Origin: Kocuria varians
GTDB taxonomy: Bacteria; Actinomycetota; Actinomycetes; Actinomycetales; Micrococcaceae
Reading direction: 5' to 3'
DNA length: 64,000 nucleotides
Assembly (NCBI RefSeq): GCF_006539885.1
Contig: NZ_BJNW01000010.1
Coordinates: 41,230-105,229, forward strand
Shown one piece after another: positions 1 through 7,542 of the stretch. The notes below the pieces were generated by a model that saw only the letters and a program-made list of their open reading frames with translations, was not told where the DNA came from and did not search any database. Position 1 is the first letter of the stretch. Every line of letters starts with the position of its first letter. Position numbers and translations under genes: made by a program.

Positions 1-255
1 CAGCTCCCGGAGGTCGGGGACACCACGGCCGCCGGCGACGTCGTGGGCGAGGTCGAGTCCACGAAGTCCGTCAGCGACCTCTTCGCGCCCGTGAGCGGGG
101 AGATCGTGAGCGTGAACGAGGAGCTCGCGGACAACCCGGGGCTGCTCAACGAGTCGCCCTACGAGGCCGGCTGGCTCTTCACGGTTTGCGTGGACTCGGG
201 GGAGGCCACCGCGGACCTGTTGGACGCACAGGCTTACCAGCAGCTGCTGGACTAA
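1..255 (+). CDS. gcvH: Glycine cleavage system H protein, 3' part only
   Basis: The frame is open from base 1 and ends with TAA at 253-255, so only the C-terminal 84 residues are present. The peptide contains ESTKSVSDL, the lipoyl-attachment motif of GcvH, in which the lysine carries lipoate. The tail ESPYEAGWLFTV is also typical of the family. GcvH shuttles the aminomethyl group of glycine between the P and T proteins of the glycine cleavage complex in the cytoplasm. Its position directly before garA and a MerR gene matches the mycobacterial order gcvH-garA-Rv1828. The start lies outside the window. Confidence 0.93.
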   Translation, partial: QLPEVGDTTAAGDVVGEVESTKSVSDLFAPVSGEIVSVNEELADNPGLLNESPYEAGWLFTVCVDSGEATADLLDAQAYQQLLD

Positions 256-261
256 CAACGA

Positions 262-274
262 CACTTCACGTGAG
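262..274. promoter_or_regulatory. CACTTCACGTGAG motif in the garA leader
   Basis: The 13-mer CACTTCACGTGAG lies between gcvH and garA, with an 8-bp palindromic core TCACGTGA at 265/266-272/273. The identical 13-mer recurs at 36815-36827 in the ftsZ promoter region. It partly overlaps the garA ribosome-binding stretch (GAGGTGAGGGG). A regulatory role is inferred only from this recurrence. Confidence 0.4.
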
Positions 275-286
275 GTGAGGGGATCC

Positions 287-730
287 ATGTCCAATCAAGA
301 GAATTCCGAGTCCCGCACGGGTCCGGAGACCACGTCCATCCAGATCGTCGCGGACGTGCTCTCGACCGCCGCGCACCACAAGCTGACCGAGGGCGAGCAG
401 AACGCGGTCGCGGCGCTGCCCCCGGGCTCGGCGCTGCTGCTCGAGACCAACGGAGGTCAGGCCGGTGCACGGTTCCTGCTGGACCGGGACGAGGTCATCG
501 CCGGGCGCCACCCCGGGTGCTCGGTGTTCCTGGACGACGTCACCGTCTCCCGGCGTCACGCGCAGTTCATCCGCCACCACGACACGTTCGAGATCGTGGA
601 CCAGTCCTCGCTCAACGGCACCTATGTGAACAGCGACCGCATCAACGCGAAGGTCCTGGACAACGGCGACGAGGTGCAGATCGGCAAGTTCCGGTTCACC
701 TTCTACCACTCCGTGCAGAACGGGGCCTGA
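287..730 (+). CDS. garA: FHA-domain metabolic regulator GarA/OdhI
   Basis: 147 aa. The start is taken at ATG 287 behind GAGGTGAGGGG; an in-frame GTG at 275 overlaps that ribosome-binding site. The N-terminus holds the ETTS motif (residues 14-17) that PknB/PknG-type kinases phosphorylate in GarA and OdhI. The rest is one FHA domain with GRHPG, SRRHAQF and SLNGTYVN, the phosphothreonine-binding residues. In mycobacteria and corynebacteria unphosphorylated GarA/OdhI binds and inhibits 2-oxoglutarate dehydrogenase and modulates glutamate metabolism; phosphorylation makes the FHA domain bind its own tail and releases inhibition. It sits between gcvH and an FtsR-type regulator, the conserved actinobacterial order. 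Confidence 0.93.
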   Translation: MSNQENSESRTGPETTSIQIVADVLSTAAHHKLTEGEQNAVAALPPGSALLLETNGGQAGARFLLDRDEVIAGRHPGCSVFLDDVTVSRRHAQFIRHHDTFEIVDQSSLNGTYVNSDRINAKVLDNGDEVQIGKFRFTFYHSVQNGA

Positions 731-738
731 CGCCCTCC

Positions 739-1500
739 ATGCCTGGATCCGAGCAGACGCAGACCCCCCGCGTGGGCATCGGAGCACTGCTGCGACGCCT
801 GCAGCCGCGTTTCCCCGACCTGACCGCCTCCAAGGTGCGCTTCCTGGAGGACCAGGGGCTGGTGCACCCGCAGCGCACGGCGTCCGGCTACCGCAAGTAC
901 GCGGAGCAGGACATCGAGCGGCTGGAGACCGTCCTGTCGCTGCAGCAGGAGCGCTACCTGCCGCTGCGGGTGATCCGCGACCGGCTGGACCGGGGCCTGG
1001 ACCCGGCGGCGGGCACGGAGCCGCAGGTCCCGGAGACGACGCCGCCGGAAGACACCGCGGGCCCCGAGGGTGAGGCGGCCGGGGACCGCGCGCCGAGCGA
1101 ACGCCGCTACACGCTGCGCGAGCTCGCGGCGCGTTCGGGCTCCGAAGTGCCCCTGCTGCGCGAGATGCTCAACCACGGTCTGCTCGTGGAAAGGTCCGGT
1201 GAGTTCGACGACCGCGCCCTGGCCATTGCGCGCGCGGCCGCGGGGCTCAGCGGCTACGGGATCGAGCCCCGCCACCTGCGGGTGCTGCGGGGTGCGTCCG
1301 AGCGGATCGTGGCCCTCGTGGACGGCAGCGTGGCGCCGCTGCGCAACCGCCGCGACCCGGAGACGCGGCAGACCGCCGTGCAGCGGGCCCGGGAGATCTC
1401 GTCGCTGTGCCTGTCCATAATGTCCGCAATGGTCCACGCGCAGGTGGATGACACCGTCCGGGGCTTCGAGGCACCGGGGCAGCCCAGGAACACCCGGTGA
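739..1500 (+). CDS. ftsR: MerR-family regulator of the FtsR (Rv1828) type
   Basis: 253 aa from ATG 739, 8 nt after garA. The N-terminus (RVGIGALL, SKVRFLEDQGL, SGYRKY) is a MerR winged helix-turn-helix. An acidic linker follows, then a second helical region around residues 115-235. The same organisation is found in Rv1828 of M. tuberculosis and FtsR (Cg1631) of C. glutamicum, which activates ftsZ. Orthology is inferred from position (garA-MerR-DUF151-MerR) and domain layout. The gene overlaps the next by 4 nt (GTGA), so the two are translationally coupled. Confidence 0.8.
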   Translation: MPGSEQTQTPRVGIGALLRRLQPRFPDLTASKVRFLEDQGLVHPQRTASGYRKYAEQDIERLETVLSLQQERYLPLRVIRDRLDRGLDPAAGTEPQVPETTPPEDTAGPEGEAAGDRAPSERRYTLRELAARSGSEVPLLREMLNHGLLVERSGEFDDRALAIARAAAGLSGYGIEPRHLRVLRGASERIVALVDGSVAPLRNRRDPETRQTAVQRAREISSLCLSIMSAMVHAQVDDTVRGFEAPGQPRNTR

Positions 1501-2009
1501 GCGTGGACGTCCGCATGGAGATCGCCGGCGTGCGCATGGACGTGCCGAGCGGTCAGCCCGTGGTGGTGCTGCGTGAGCTGGAGGGGCCGCGCCGCCTGCC
1601 CATCTGGGTGGGGACCAACGAGGCCACGTCCATCGTCTTCGCCCTCCAGGGGATCGACCCGCCGCGGCCGCTGACCCACGATCTGCTGCTCGCCGTGGTC
1701 GACAAGCTCGGCCGCAGCGTCTCGAGCGTGGTCGTGCACACGGTCGAGGACACCGTCTTCCACGCGGCCATCACGTTCGACGACGCCACGGTCGTGGACG
1801 CCCGCGCCTCGGACGCGCTGGCGATCGCCGCCCGCACGGGGTGCCCTGTGCTGTGCGCCGCGGCGGTCCTGGACGAAGCAGGGCTGGTCCTCAGCGCGGA
1901 TGGCGAGCTGCGGGAACAGGCCGGGGACGAGCCCCGGGAGGCAGAGGCCCAGGTGCGGGAGTTCCGCGACTTCCTGGACCAGGTGGACCCGGAGGACTTC
2001 CAGCCGTGA
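1497..2009 (+). CDS. DUF151 / bifunctional-nuclease-domain protein
   Basis: 170 aa, GTG start inside the stop region of the preceding MerR gene. The sequence LPIWVGTNEATSIVFALQG and the block DARASDALAIAARTGCPV are hallmarks of the BFN/DUF151 fold (Rv1829 family). Members have been reported with nuclease activity in other phyla, but the role in actinobacteria is unclear. The family-typical domain covers residues 1-135; the last 35 residues are acidic and probably disordered. Co-occurrence with two MerR regulators is conserved in the phylum, so a shared regulatory role is plausible but unproven. Confidence 0.85.
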   Translation: MSVDVRMEIAGVRMDVPSGQPVVVLRELEGPRRLPIWVGTNEATSIVFALQGIDPPRPLTHDLLLAVVDKLGRSVSSVVVHTVEDTVFHAAITFDDATVVDARASDALAIAARTGCPVLCAAAVLDEAGLVLSADGELREQAGDEPREAEAQVREFRDFLDQVDPEDFQP

Positions 2010-2035
2010 ATCCCCCGGTGGCGGGCCACCGCGAG

Positions 2036-2041
2036 TAGGCT
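2036..2041 (+). promoter_or_regulatory. Possible -10 element before the second MerR gene
   Basis: TAGGCT (TANNNT class) lies in the 161-nt gap after the DUF151 gene, downstream of a small hairpin (GGTGG/CCACC, 2017-2030). A transcript from about 2048 would have a 120-nt leader. No convincing -35 is visible. Confidence 0.3.
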
Positions 2042-2170
2042 GGCGACACGACCGCCCCCGCCCGGATGTCTTTGACCCCGTCCATGAGCGGGTCTACGGT
2101 CAGGAATGCACCATCGAGCGCGGGGCGGGCGACCGAGCACCGTGTACGCCACAGAACCCGAGGAGGACGC

Positions 2171-2785
2171 TTGAGCAACCCCGAGCTGCCGCTGGACGCG
2201 GCACGGCTGCGCGCATCCTCCCTCGCGGGCGGCACCCAGGAGATGCTCTTCTCCGACGACCTCAGCAACTACGACGAGTCCGTCGGCTTCCGCGGGCCCA
2301 CGGCGTGCAAGGCCGCGGGGATCTCCTACCGCCAGCTCGACTACTGGGCGCGCACCAGCCTCGTGCAGCCCACCGTACGAGGTGCCAAGGGCTCCGGCTC
2401 GCAGCGCCTCTACAGCTTCCGGGACATCCTCGTGCTCAAGGTGGTCAAGCGCCTGCTCGACACCGGTGTCTCGCTCCAGCAGATCCGCTCGGCCGTCGGT
2501 GCCCTGCGGCTGCGCGGCATCGAGGACCTCACGCGCCTGACGCTGATGTCCGACGGCGCCAGCGTCTACGAGTGCACGTCCCCGCACGAGGTGATCGACC
2601 TCGTCCAGGGCGGTCAGGGTGTCTTCGGCATCGCCGTGGGCCGCGTGTGGCGCGAGGTCGAGGCCACGCTCGCGTCCATGCCAGCGGAGCACGCCGCACT
2701 GGACGGCGCTGCCCAGGCCGAGGCGTTCCCCGAGGACGAGCTCTCGGCCCGCCGCGCCCGGCGGCGCAAGAAGAACGCGGGTTGA
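2171..2785 (+). CDS. MerR-family transcriptional regulator (Rv1830 type)
   Basis: 204 aa. The start is placed at TTG 2171 because AGGAGG at 2161-2166 sits just before it; an in-frame ATG at 2066 would add an implausible tail. The core GPTACKAAGISYRQLDYWAR followed by SGSQRLYSFRDILVLKVVKRLLD is a MerR DNA-binding domain (about residues 40-110), after which comes an effector/dimer helix region. The protein ends in a basic tail RRARRRKKN. It corresponds by position to mycobacterial Rv1830, a regulator linked to growth and division; target genes cannot be read from this window. Confidence 0.85.
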   Translation: MSNPELPLDAARLRASSLAGGTQEMLFSDDLSNYDESVGFRGPTACKAAGISYRQLDYWARTSLVQPTVRGAKGSGSQRLYSFRDILVLKVVKRLLDTGVSLQQIRSAVGALRLRGIEDLTRLTLMSDGASVYECTSPHEVIDLVQGGQGVFGIAVGRVWREVEATLASMPAEHAALDGAAQAEAFPEDELSARRARRRKKNAG

Positions 2786-2841
2786 CTCCGGTTCCCCGGA
2801 CGGTCTCGGCGTGTCCGCGGGGAATCCCCTCGGGCGAGGGG

Positions 2842-3681
2842 TCAGTGCATCATTCCCTGCAGCACCGTGCTGAAACGCCGTGAGACGTCCTCCGCCGCCG
2901 TGCCCGGCCAGCGGTGCACGGGCCACGCGGCACCCTGCGCCTGCTGCACCGCGGGGGCGTCCGGGAGCACCGGGTCCACCACGAGCTGACCGAAGAGGTC
3001 CTGGAGCTCCCGCACGCGGTGCTGCTGCTCGTCGGATCCGTCACGGAAGCGGTTCACGATCACCCCGGCGTCCGGCACCGCCCAGATCCGCGAGTTCTCG
3101 AACTGCGCGAGCGCCGTCATCGTGCGCCGCGTGCCCGCCACGGAGAACAGGGACGGCTCGGCCACGGAGAGCACCATGTGGGAGGCCGCCCACGCCATGC
3201 GCGTCAGGGCGCTGAGGGTGGGAGGGCAGTCGATCAGCACGAGCTCGTAGCGGTCCAGGCCGTGCAGGGCCGTCTCCAGGCGCTTGAGGTCCTTGGCCCG
3301 GTAGGTCGCGTGGTCCAGGTGGGACGACGCCGCGGAGCCGGGGGCCACGTCCAGCACCGGCCCCCGGGCGGTGGGCGAACCCCAGGGCTGCCACCCGGCG
3401 TGGTGCCGGGTGCCCCGGACCTCCGGGGTGATGGGGTGGCGCGTCCAGGGGGAGACCGTGGCGACGCTCGCCATGGCGCCCTTGCGAGGACGGCGCAGGA
3501 CGCTGCCCACGTCCTGACCCGGTGCCGCGCGCACGCCGAGCGCGGTGGAGGCGTCCCCGTGCGGATCGAGGTCGACCACCAGGGTGGGGACCTGCGCCTC
3601 GAGGGCCGCAGAGGCGAGCCCGAGGACCACGGAGGACTTGCCCACGCCGCCCTTGAGGCTGCTGATGCTGACGATCTGCAC
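2842..3681 (-). CDS. Orphan ParA/MinD-family ATPase
   Basis: 279 aa from a GTG start at 3681. SLKGGVGKSSV (residues 8-18) is a deviant Walker A motif with the signature lysine, VVDLDPHGDAS is the Walker A' region, and ELVLIDCPPTLS is Walker B. This places it in the ParA class of dimerising ATPases that position DNA or protein cargo. The protein carries a proline/glycine-rich insertion around residues 80-115 that is unusual for ParA. No ParB is adjacent, so it is probably not the chromosomal segregation ParA. It is transcribed away from pyc; the 234 nt between them hold three palindromes. Confidence 0.85.
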   Translation of the reverse strand: MQIVSISSLKGGVGKSSVVLGLASAALEAQVPTLVVDLDPHGDASTALGVRAAPGQDVGSVLRRPRKGAMASVATVSPWTRHPITPEVRGTRHHAGWQPWGSPTARGPVLDVAPGSAASSHLDHATYRAKDLKRLETALHGLDRYELVLIDCPPTLSALTRMAWAASHMVLSVAEPSLFSVAGTRRTMTALAQFENSRIWAVPDAGVIVNRFRDGSDEQQHRVRELQDLFGQLVVDPVLPDAPAVQQAQGAAWPVHRWPGTAAEDVSRRFSTVLQGMMH

Positions 3682-3767
3682 GGGTCACCCTTCTGTCAAC
3701 CGAAGTGTGGCTATACAGCCCACAGGTACATGTTAATGGGTGGAGTTCACCGCGGGAACGCGTGGTG

Positions 3768-3840
3768 GCACGCCGTGTTCACACGGCGTGCGGGAAGGGG
3801 ACACGTTGTGTCCATGCGATGCCGTGAGTCACGGCTCACG
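3768..3840. repeat. Three consecutive inverted repeats between the ParA gene and pyc
   Basis: First: 11-bp perfect arms GCACGCCGTGT (3768-3778) and ACACGGCGTGC (3781-3791) around TC. Second: GGACAC (3799-3804) and GTGTCC (3808-3813) around GTT. Third: CGTGAG (3823-3828) and CTCACG (3835-3840) around TCACGG. They lie directly upstream of a -10-like TAAACT at 3841. The arrangement looks like stacked operators; the first could also be a hairpin. The regulator is unknown. Confidence 0.6.
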
Positions 3841-3846
3841 TAAACT
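3841..3846 (+). promoter_or_regulatory. Possible pyc -10 element
   Basis: TAAACT immediately follows the third palindrome. A transcript starting near 3853 would have a leader of about 63 nt to the preferred ATG at 3916. TCACGTAAACT here resembles TCACGTAAAACT upstream of ftsZ (36830-36841). Confidence 0.4.
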
Positions 3847-3915
3847 CTGTGGCGGTATGTGACTCCTCACCCAGTGCGCGGCGACCCACCGGTCCCGCGC
3901 GCGGAAACGGTAGCA

Positions 3916-6900
3916 ATGTTCTCCAAGATCCTGGTGGCCAACAGAGGCGAGATCGCCATCCGTGCGTTCCGAGCGGCGTACGAGCTCGGGGCCAAGACCG
4001 TGGCCGTGTTCCCCTACGAGGACCGCAACTCGATCCACCGGCAGAAGGCGGACGAGGCGTACCACATCGGCGAGGACGGGCACCCCGTGCGGGCGTACCT
4101 GGACGTCGCCGAGATCATCCGGGTGGCGAAGGAGTCCGGTGCGGACGCCATCTACCCCGGGTACGGCTTCCTCTCCGAGAACCCCGAGCTCGCGCGCGCC
4201 GCTGCGGCCGAGGGCATCACCTTCGTGGGGCCGCGCGCCGAGATCCTCGAGCTCGCGGGCAACAAGGTCGAGGCGCTGCGCGCGGCCCGTCGCGCGGGGA
4301 TTCCCACGCTCGAGTCCTCGGACCCCTCCTCGGACAAGGAGTTCCTGGTCGCGGAGGCCGAGAAGATCGGCTACCCCGTGTTCGTGAAGGCCGTGGCCGG
4401 CGGCGGCGGTCGTGGCATGCGCCGCGTGGAGGCACCCGAGCAGCTCTCGGACGCGCTCGACGCCGCCATGCGCGAGGCGGACACGGCCTTCGGCGACCCC
4501 ACCGTGTTCATCGAGCAGGCCGTGCTGCGCCCGCGCCACATCGAGGTGCAGGTGCTCGCGGACAACGACGGCGAGATCGTCCACCTCTTCGAGCGCGACT
4601 GCTCCCTGCAGCGCCGCCACCAGAAGGTCATCGAGATCGCCCCGGCCCCGCACCTGGACCCGGAGATCCGCGACGCCCTGCACCGCGACGCCGTGAAGTT
4701 CGCGAAGGAACTGGGCTACGTGAACGCCGGGACGGTCGAGTTCCTGGTGGATACCGCCGGCGAGCGCGCCGGTCAGCACGTGTTCATCGAGATGAACCCG
4801 CGGATCCAGGTGGAGCACACCGTGACCGAGGAGATCACGGACGTGGACCTCGTGCAGTCCCAGCTGAGGATCGCGGCGGGGGAGTCGCTCGCGGAGCTCG
4901 GCATCGCCCAGGAGGACCTGCGGGTCCGGGGTGCCGCGCTGCAGTGCCGCATCACCACGGAGGACCCGTCCAACGAGTTCCGCCCGGACGTGGGCAAGGT
5001 CTCCGCCTACCGCTCCGCCGGTGGTGCGGGCGTGCGCCTGGACGGCGGCACGCTCTACGCGGGCGCGGAGATCTCCCCGCACTTCGACTCGATGCTCGTG
5101 AAGCTCACGTGCCGCGGCCGCGACTACGAAACGGCGGTGCTGCGGGCACGCCGTGCGCTCGCCGAGTTCCGGATCCGCGGCATCGCCACGAACATCCAGT
5201 TCCTGCAGGCGGTGCTGCACGACCCTGACTTCCTGGCCGGGGACGTCGCCACGGACTTCATCGAGAACCACCCGGACCTGCTCAAGGGCAAGGGCTCCGC
5301 GGACCGCGGCACGCGCGCACTGAACTACCTCGCGCACGTCACGGTCAACAAGCCCAACGGCGAGCGCGTGGACGGCATCGACCCGCGCGACAAGCTTCCG
5401 CACTACCCGGGGGACAAGCGCGACGAGCCGTTCCGCAGCCCGTTCGACGGCCCGTCCCAGCACGAGGTCCCGGCGGGGTGGCGCCAGGTGCTCCAGGAGC
5501 GCGGTCCCGAGGGCTTCGCCCGGGCGCTGCGCGAGTACGAGCCGCTGGCGGTGACGTCCACGACGTTCCGTGACGCCCACCAGTCCCTGCTGGCCACGCG
5601 CGTCCGCACGCGCGACCTGCTCTCCGCGGCTCCCGCGTACGCGCACCTCCTGCCCGGTCTGCTCTCGGTCGAGGCGTGGGGCGGTGCCACGTACGACGTC
5701 GCGCTGCGCTTCCTGGGGGAGGACCCCTGGGAGCGGCTGCGGCTGCTGCGCGAGGCCATGCCGAACATCCCCATCCAGATGCTGCTGCGCGGGCGCAACA
5801 CCGTGGGGTACACGCCCTACCCCACGGAGGTGACGGACGCGTTCGTCGCGGAGGCGGCGGAGACCGGCGTCGACATCTTCCGGATCTTCGACGCGCTCAA
5901 CGACGTCGAGCAGATGCGCCCGGCCATCGAGGCGGTGCGCGCGACCGGCACCGCCGTGGCCGAGGTGGCCCTGTGCTACACGGGCAACCTGCTGGACCCG
6001 GAGGAGACCGTCTACACGCTCGACTACTACCTGGACCTCGCGCAGCAGTGCGTGGACGCCGGGGCGCACGTGCTCGCCATCAAGGACATGGCGGGGCTGC
6101 TGCGCCCGGAGGCGGCGCGGCGCCTGGTCACGGCGCTGCGCGAGCGCTTCGACCTGCCCGTGCACCTGCACACCCACGACACCGCCGGGGGCCAGCTCGC
6201 CACGCTGCTCGCCGCGGCGGAGGCGGGGGTGGACGCGGTCGACGCCGCCTCGGCGTCGATGGCCGGCACCACCTCCCAGGTCTCGGGCTCCGCGCTCGTG
6301 GCCGCGCTGGAGAACACGGCCCGGGACACGCGGCTGGACCTGGACGCCGTGAGCGACCTCGAGCCCTACTGGGAGGTCGTGCGCTCCATCTACAAGCCGT
6401 TCGAGTCCGGGCTCACCGGTCCCACGGGTCGCGTGTACCGCCACGAGATCCCGGGCGGGCAGCTCTCCAACCTGCGGCAGCAGGCCATTGCCCTGGGCCT
6501 CGGTGAGAAGTTCGAGGCGATCGAGGACATGTACCACGCCGCGGACCGCATGCTCGGTCACCTGGTGAAGGTCACGCCGTCCTCGAAGGTCGTGGGGGAC
6601 CTGGCCCTGCAGCTCGTGGGCATGGACGTGGATCCCGCCGAGTTCGAGGCGGATCCGCGCAAGTTCGACATCCCCGACTCCGTGATCAACTTCCTCGCCG
6701 GGGAGCTGGGCACGCCGCCGGCCGGCTGGCCGGAGCCGTTCCGCACCAAGGCGCTCGAGGGACGCACCGTGAACCTCGCGGACAAGGAGCTCACGGCCCA
6801 GGACAAGGAGGAGCTCGGCCAGCCCGGTGAGGTTCGCCGTGCGGCGCTGAACCGGCTGCTCTTCCCCGGCCCCACGAAGGAGTACGCGAGCTCGCGGGCC

Positions 6901-7365
6901 AGGTACGGGGACCTCTCCCTGTTGCACACGCGCGACTTCCTCTACGGGCTGCAGCAGGACTTCGAGCACGTGATCTCCCTGGGCAAGGGCGTGCGTCTGC
7001 TCGTCACCCTGCAGGCGATCTCCGAGCCGGACGACAAGGGCATGCGCACCGTCATGGTCACGCTCAACGGCCAGCTGCGCCTGCTCGAGATCCGCGACGA
7101 GTCCGTGTCCTCGCAGGTCGTGGAGACCGAGAAGGCGGACACCTCCAAGCCCGGCCACGTGGCCGCGCCCTTCGCCGGTGCCGTCACGGTGGCCGTCCAG
7201 GAGGGTGCCACGGTCTCCGCGGGGGACTCCGTGGCGACCATCGAGGCCATGAAGATGGAGGCCTCCATCACGGCTCCTGTCTCCGGCACGGTCTCGCGCG
7301 TGGCGCTCGCGGACACCGCCCACGTGAGCGGCGGAGACCTGGTTCTGGTGATCGATCCCGAGTGA
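3916..7365 (+). CDS. pyc: Pyruvate carboxylase
   Basis: 1149 aa, the usual length of the single-chain enzyme. It converts pyruvate, bicarbonate and ATP to oxaloacetate, the main anaplerotic step. Biotin carboxylase domain: residues 1-450, with the glycine-rich ATP loop VAGGGGRGMR and the FIEMNPRIQVEHTVTEE block. Carboxyltransferase domain: about 530-830, with the start TTFRDAHQSLLATRVRT and metal ligands in LHTHDTAGG. Biotinyl domain at the C-terminus, with EAMKMEA and biotinylated Lys1113. ATG 3916 (MFSKILVANRGEIA) fits the family; an in-frame GTG at 3859 would add 19 residues. It stands alone behind a palindrome-rich upstream region. Confidence 0.97.
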   Translation: MFSKILVANRGEIAIRAFRAAYELGAKTVAVFPYEDRNSIHRQKADEAYHIGEDGHPVRAYLDVAEIIRVAKESGADAIYPGYGFLSENPELARAAAAEGITFVGPRAEILELAGNKVEALRAARRAGIPTLESSDPSSDKEFLVAEAEKIGYPVFVKAVAGGGGRGMRRVEAPEQLSDALDAAMREADTAFGDPTVFIEQAVLRPRHIEVQVLADNDGEIVHLFERDCSLQRRHQKVIEIAPAPHLDPEIRDALHRDAVKFAKELGYVNAGTVEFLVDTAGERAGQHVFIEMNPRIQVEHTVTEEITDVDLVQSQLRIAAGESLAELGIAQEDLRVRGAALQCRITTEDPSNEFRPDVGKVSAYRSAGGAGVRLDGGTLYAGAEISPHFDSMLVKLTCRGRDYETAVLRARRALAEFRIRGIATNIQFLQAVLHDPDFLAGDVATDFIENHPDLLKGKGSADRGTRALNYLAHVTVNKPNGERVDGIDPRDKLPHYPGDKRDEPFRSPFDGPSQHEVPAGWRQVLQERGPEGFARALREYEPLAVTSTTFRDAHQSLLATRVRTRDLLSAAPAYAHLLPGLLSVEAWGGATYDVALRFLGEDPWERLRLLREAMPNIPIQMLLRGRNTVGYTPYPTEVTDAFVAEAAETGVDIFRIFDALNDVEQMRPAIEAVRATGTAVAEVALCYTGNLLDPEETVYTLDYYLDLAQQCVDAGAHVLAIKDMAGLLRPEAARRLVTALRERFDLPVHLHTHDTAGGQLATLLAAAEAGVDAVDAASASMAGTTSQVSGSALVAALENTARDTRLDLDAVSDLEPYWEVVRSIYKPFESGLTGPTGRVYRHEIPGGQLSNLRQQAIALGLGEKFEAIEDMYHAADRMLGHLVKVTPSSKVVGDLALQLVGMDVDPAEFEADPRKFDIPDSVINFLAGELGTPPAGWPEPFRTKALEGRTVNLADKELTAQDKEELGQPGEVRRAALNRLLFPGPTKEYASSRARYGDLSLLHTRDFLYGLQQDFEHVISLGKGVRLLVTLQAISEPDDKGMRTVMVTLNGQLRLLEIRDESVSSQVVETEKADTSKPGHVAAPFAGAVTVAVQEGATVSAGDSVATIEAMKMEASITAPVSGTVSRVALADTAHVSGGDLVLVIDPE

Positions 7366-7529
7366 GCGCGTGACGTGACGCGCCGTCGGCCGCGCCGGTG
7401 CCGTGCGCTTCCCTGCCCTGTCCTGGTTGGCTACGCTGTCCCGGCTGGCCGCGCTGGCGTTGTGGGCCGCGTCGTCGTACCCGGGCGGGGGCCGACGACG
7501 GCGCGTGGGAGGCGTCCACGGCGGCGGCC

Positions 7530-7535
7530 TAGGAT
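7530..7535 (+). promoter_or_regulatory. -10 element of mtr, leaderless geometry
   Basis: TAGGAT with 7 nt (GGGGCCC) to ATG 7543, so transcription would begin at or next to the start codon. The overlapping GGATGGGG could instead act as a weak ribosome-binding site. Confidence 0.5.
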
Positions 7536-7542
7536 GGGGCCC

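Noticed and set aside
2066..2170. Extended N-terminus of the second MerR protein
   Set aside because: The added residues are not MerR-like and AGGAGG lies just before TTG 2171.
3823..3840. CRP/GlxR-type site upstream of pyc
   Set aside because: The half-sites GTGA and TCAC are 8 nt apart, not the 6 nt of the consensus.
3829..7323. Very long open frame antisense to pyc (and a similar one antisense to dnaE, 43105-47004)
   Set aside because: Such frames arise from G/C-rich third positions; the peptides are His/Val/Gly/Arg-rich without domains, and the sense strand encodes clear enzymes.
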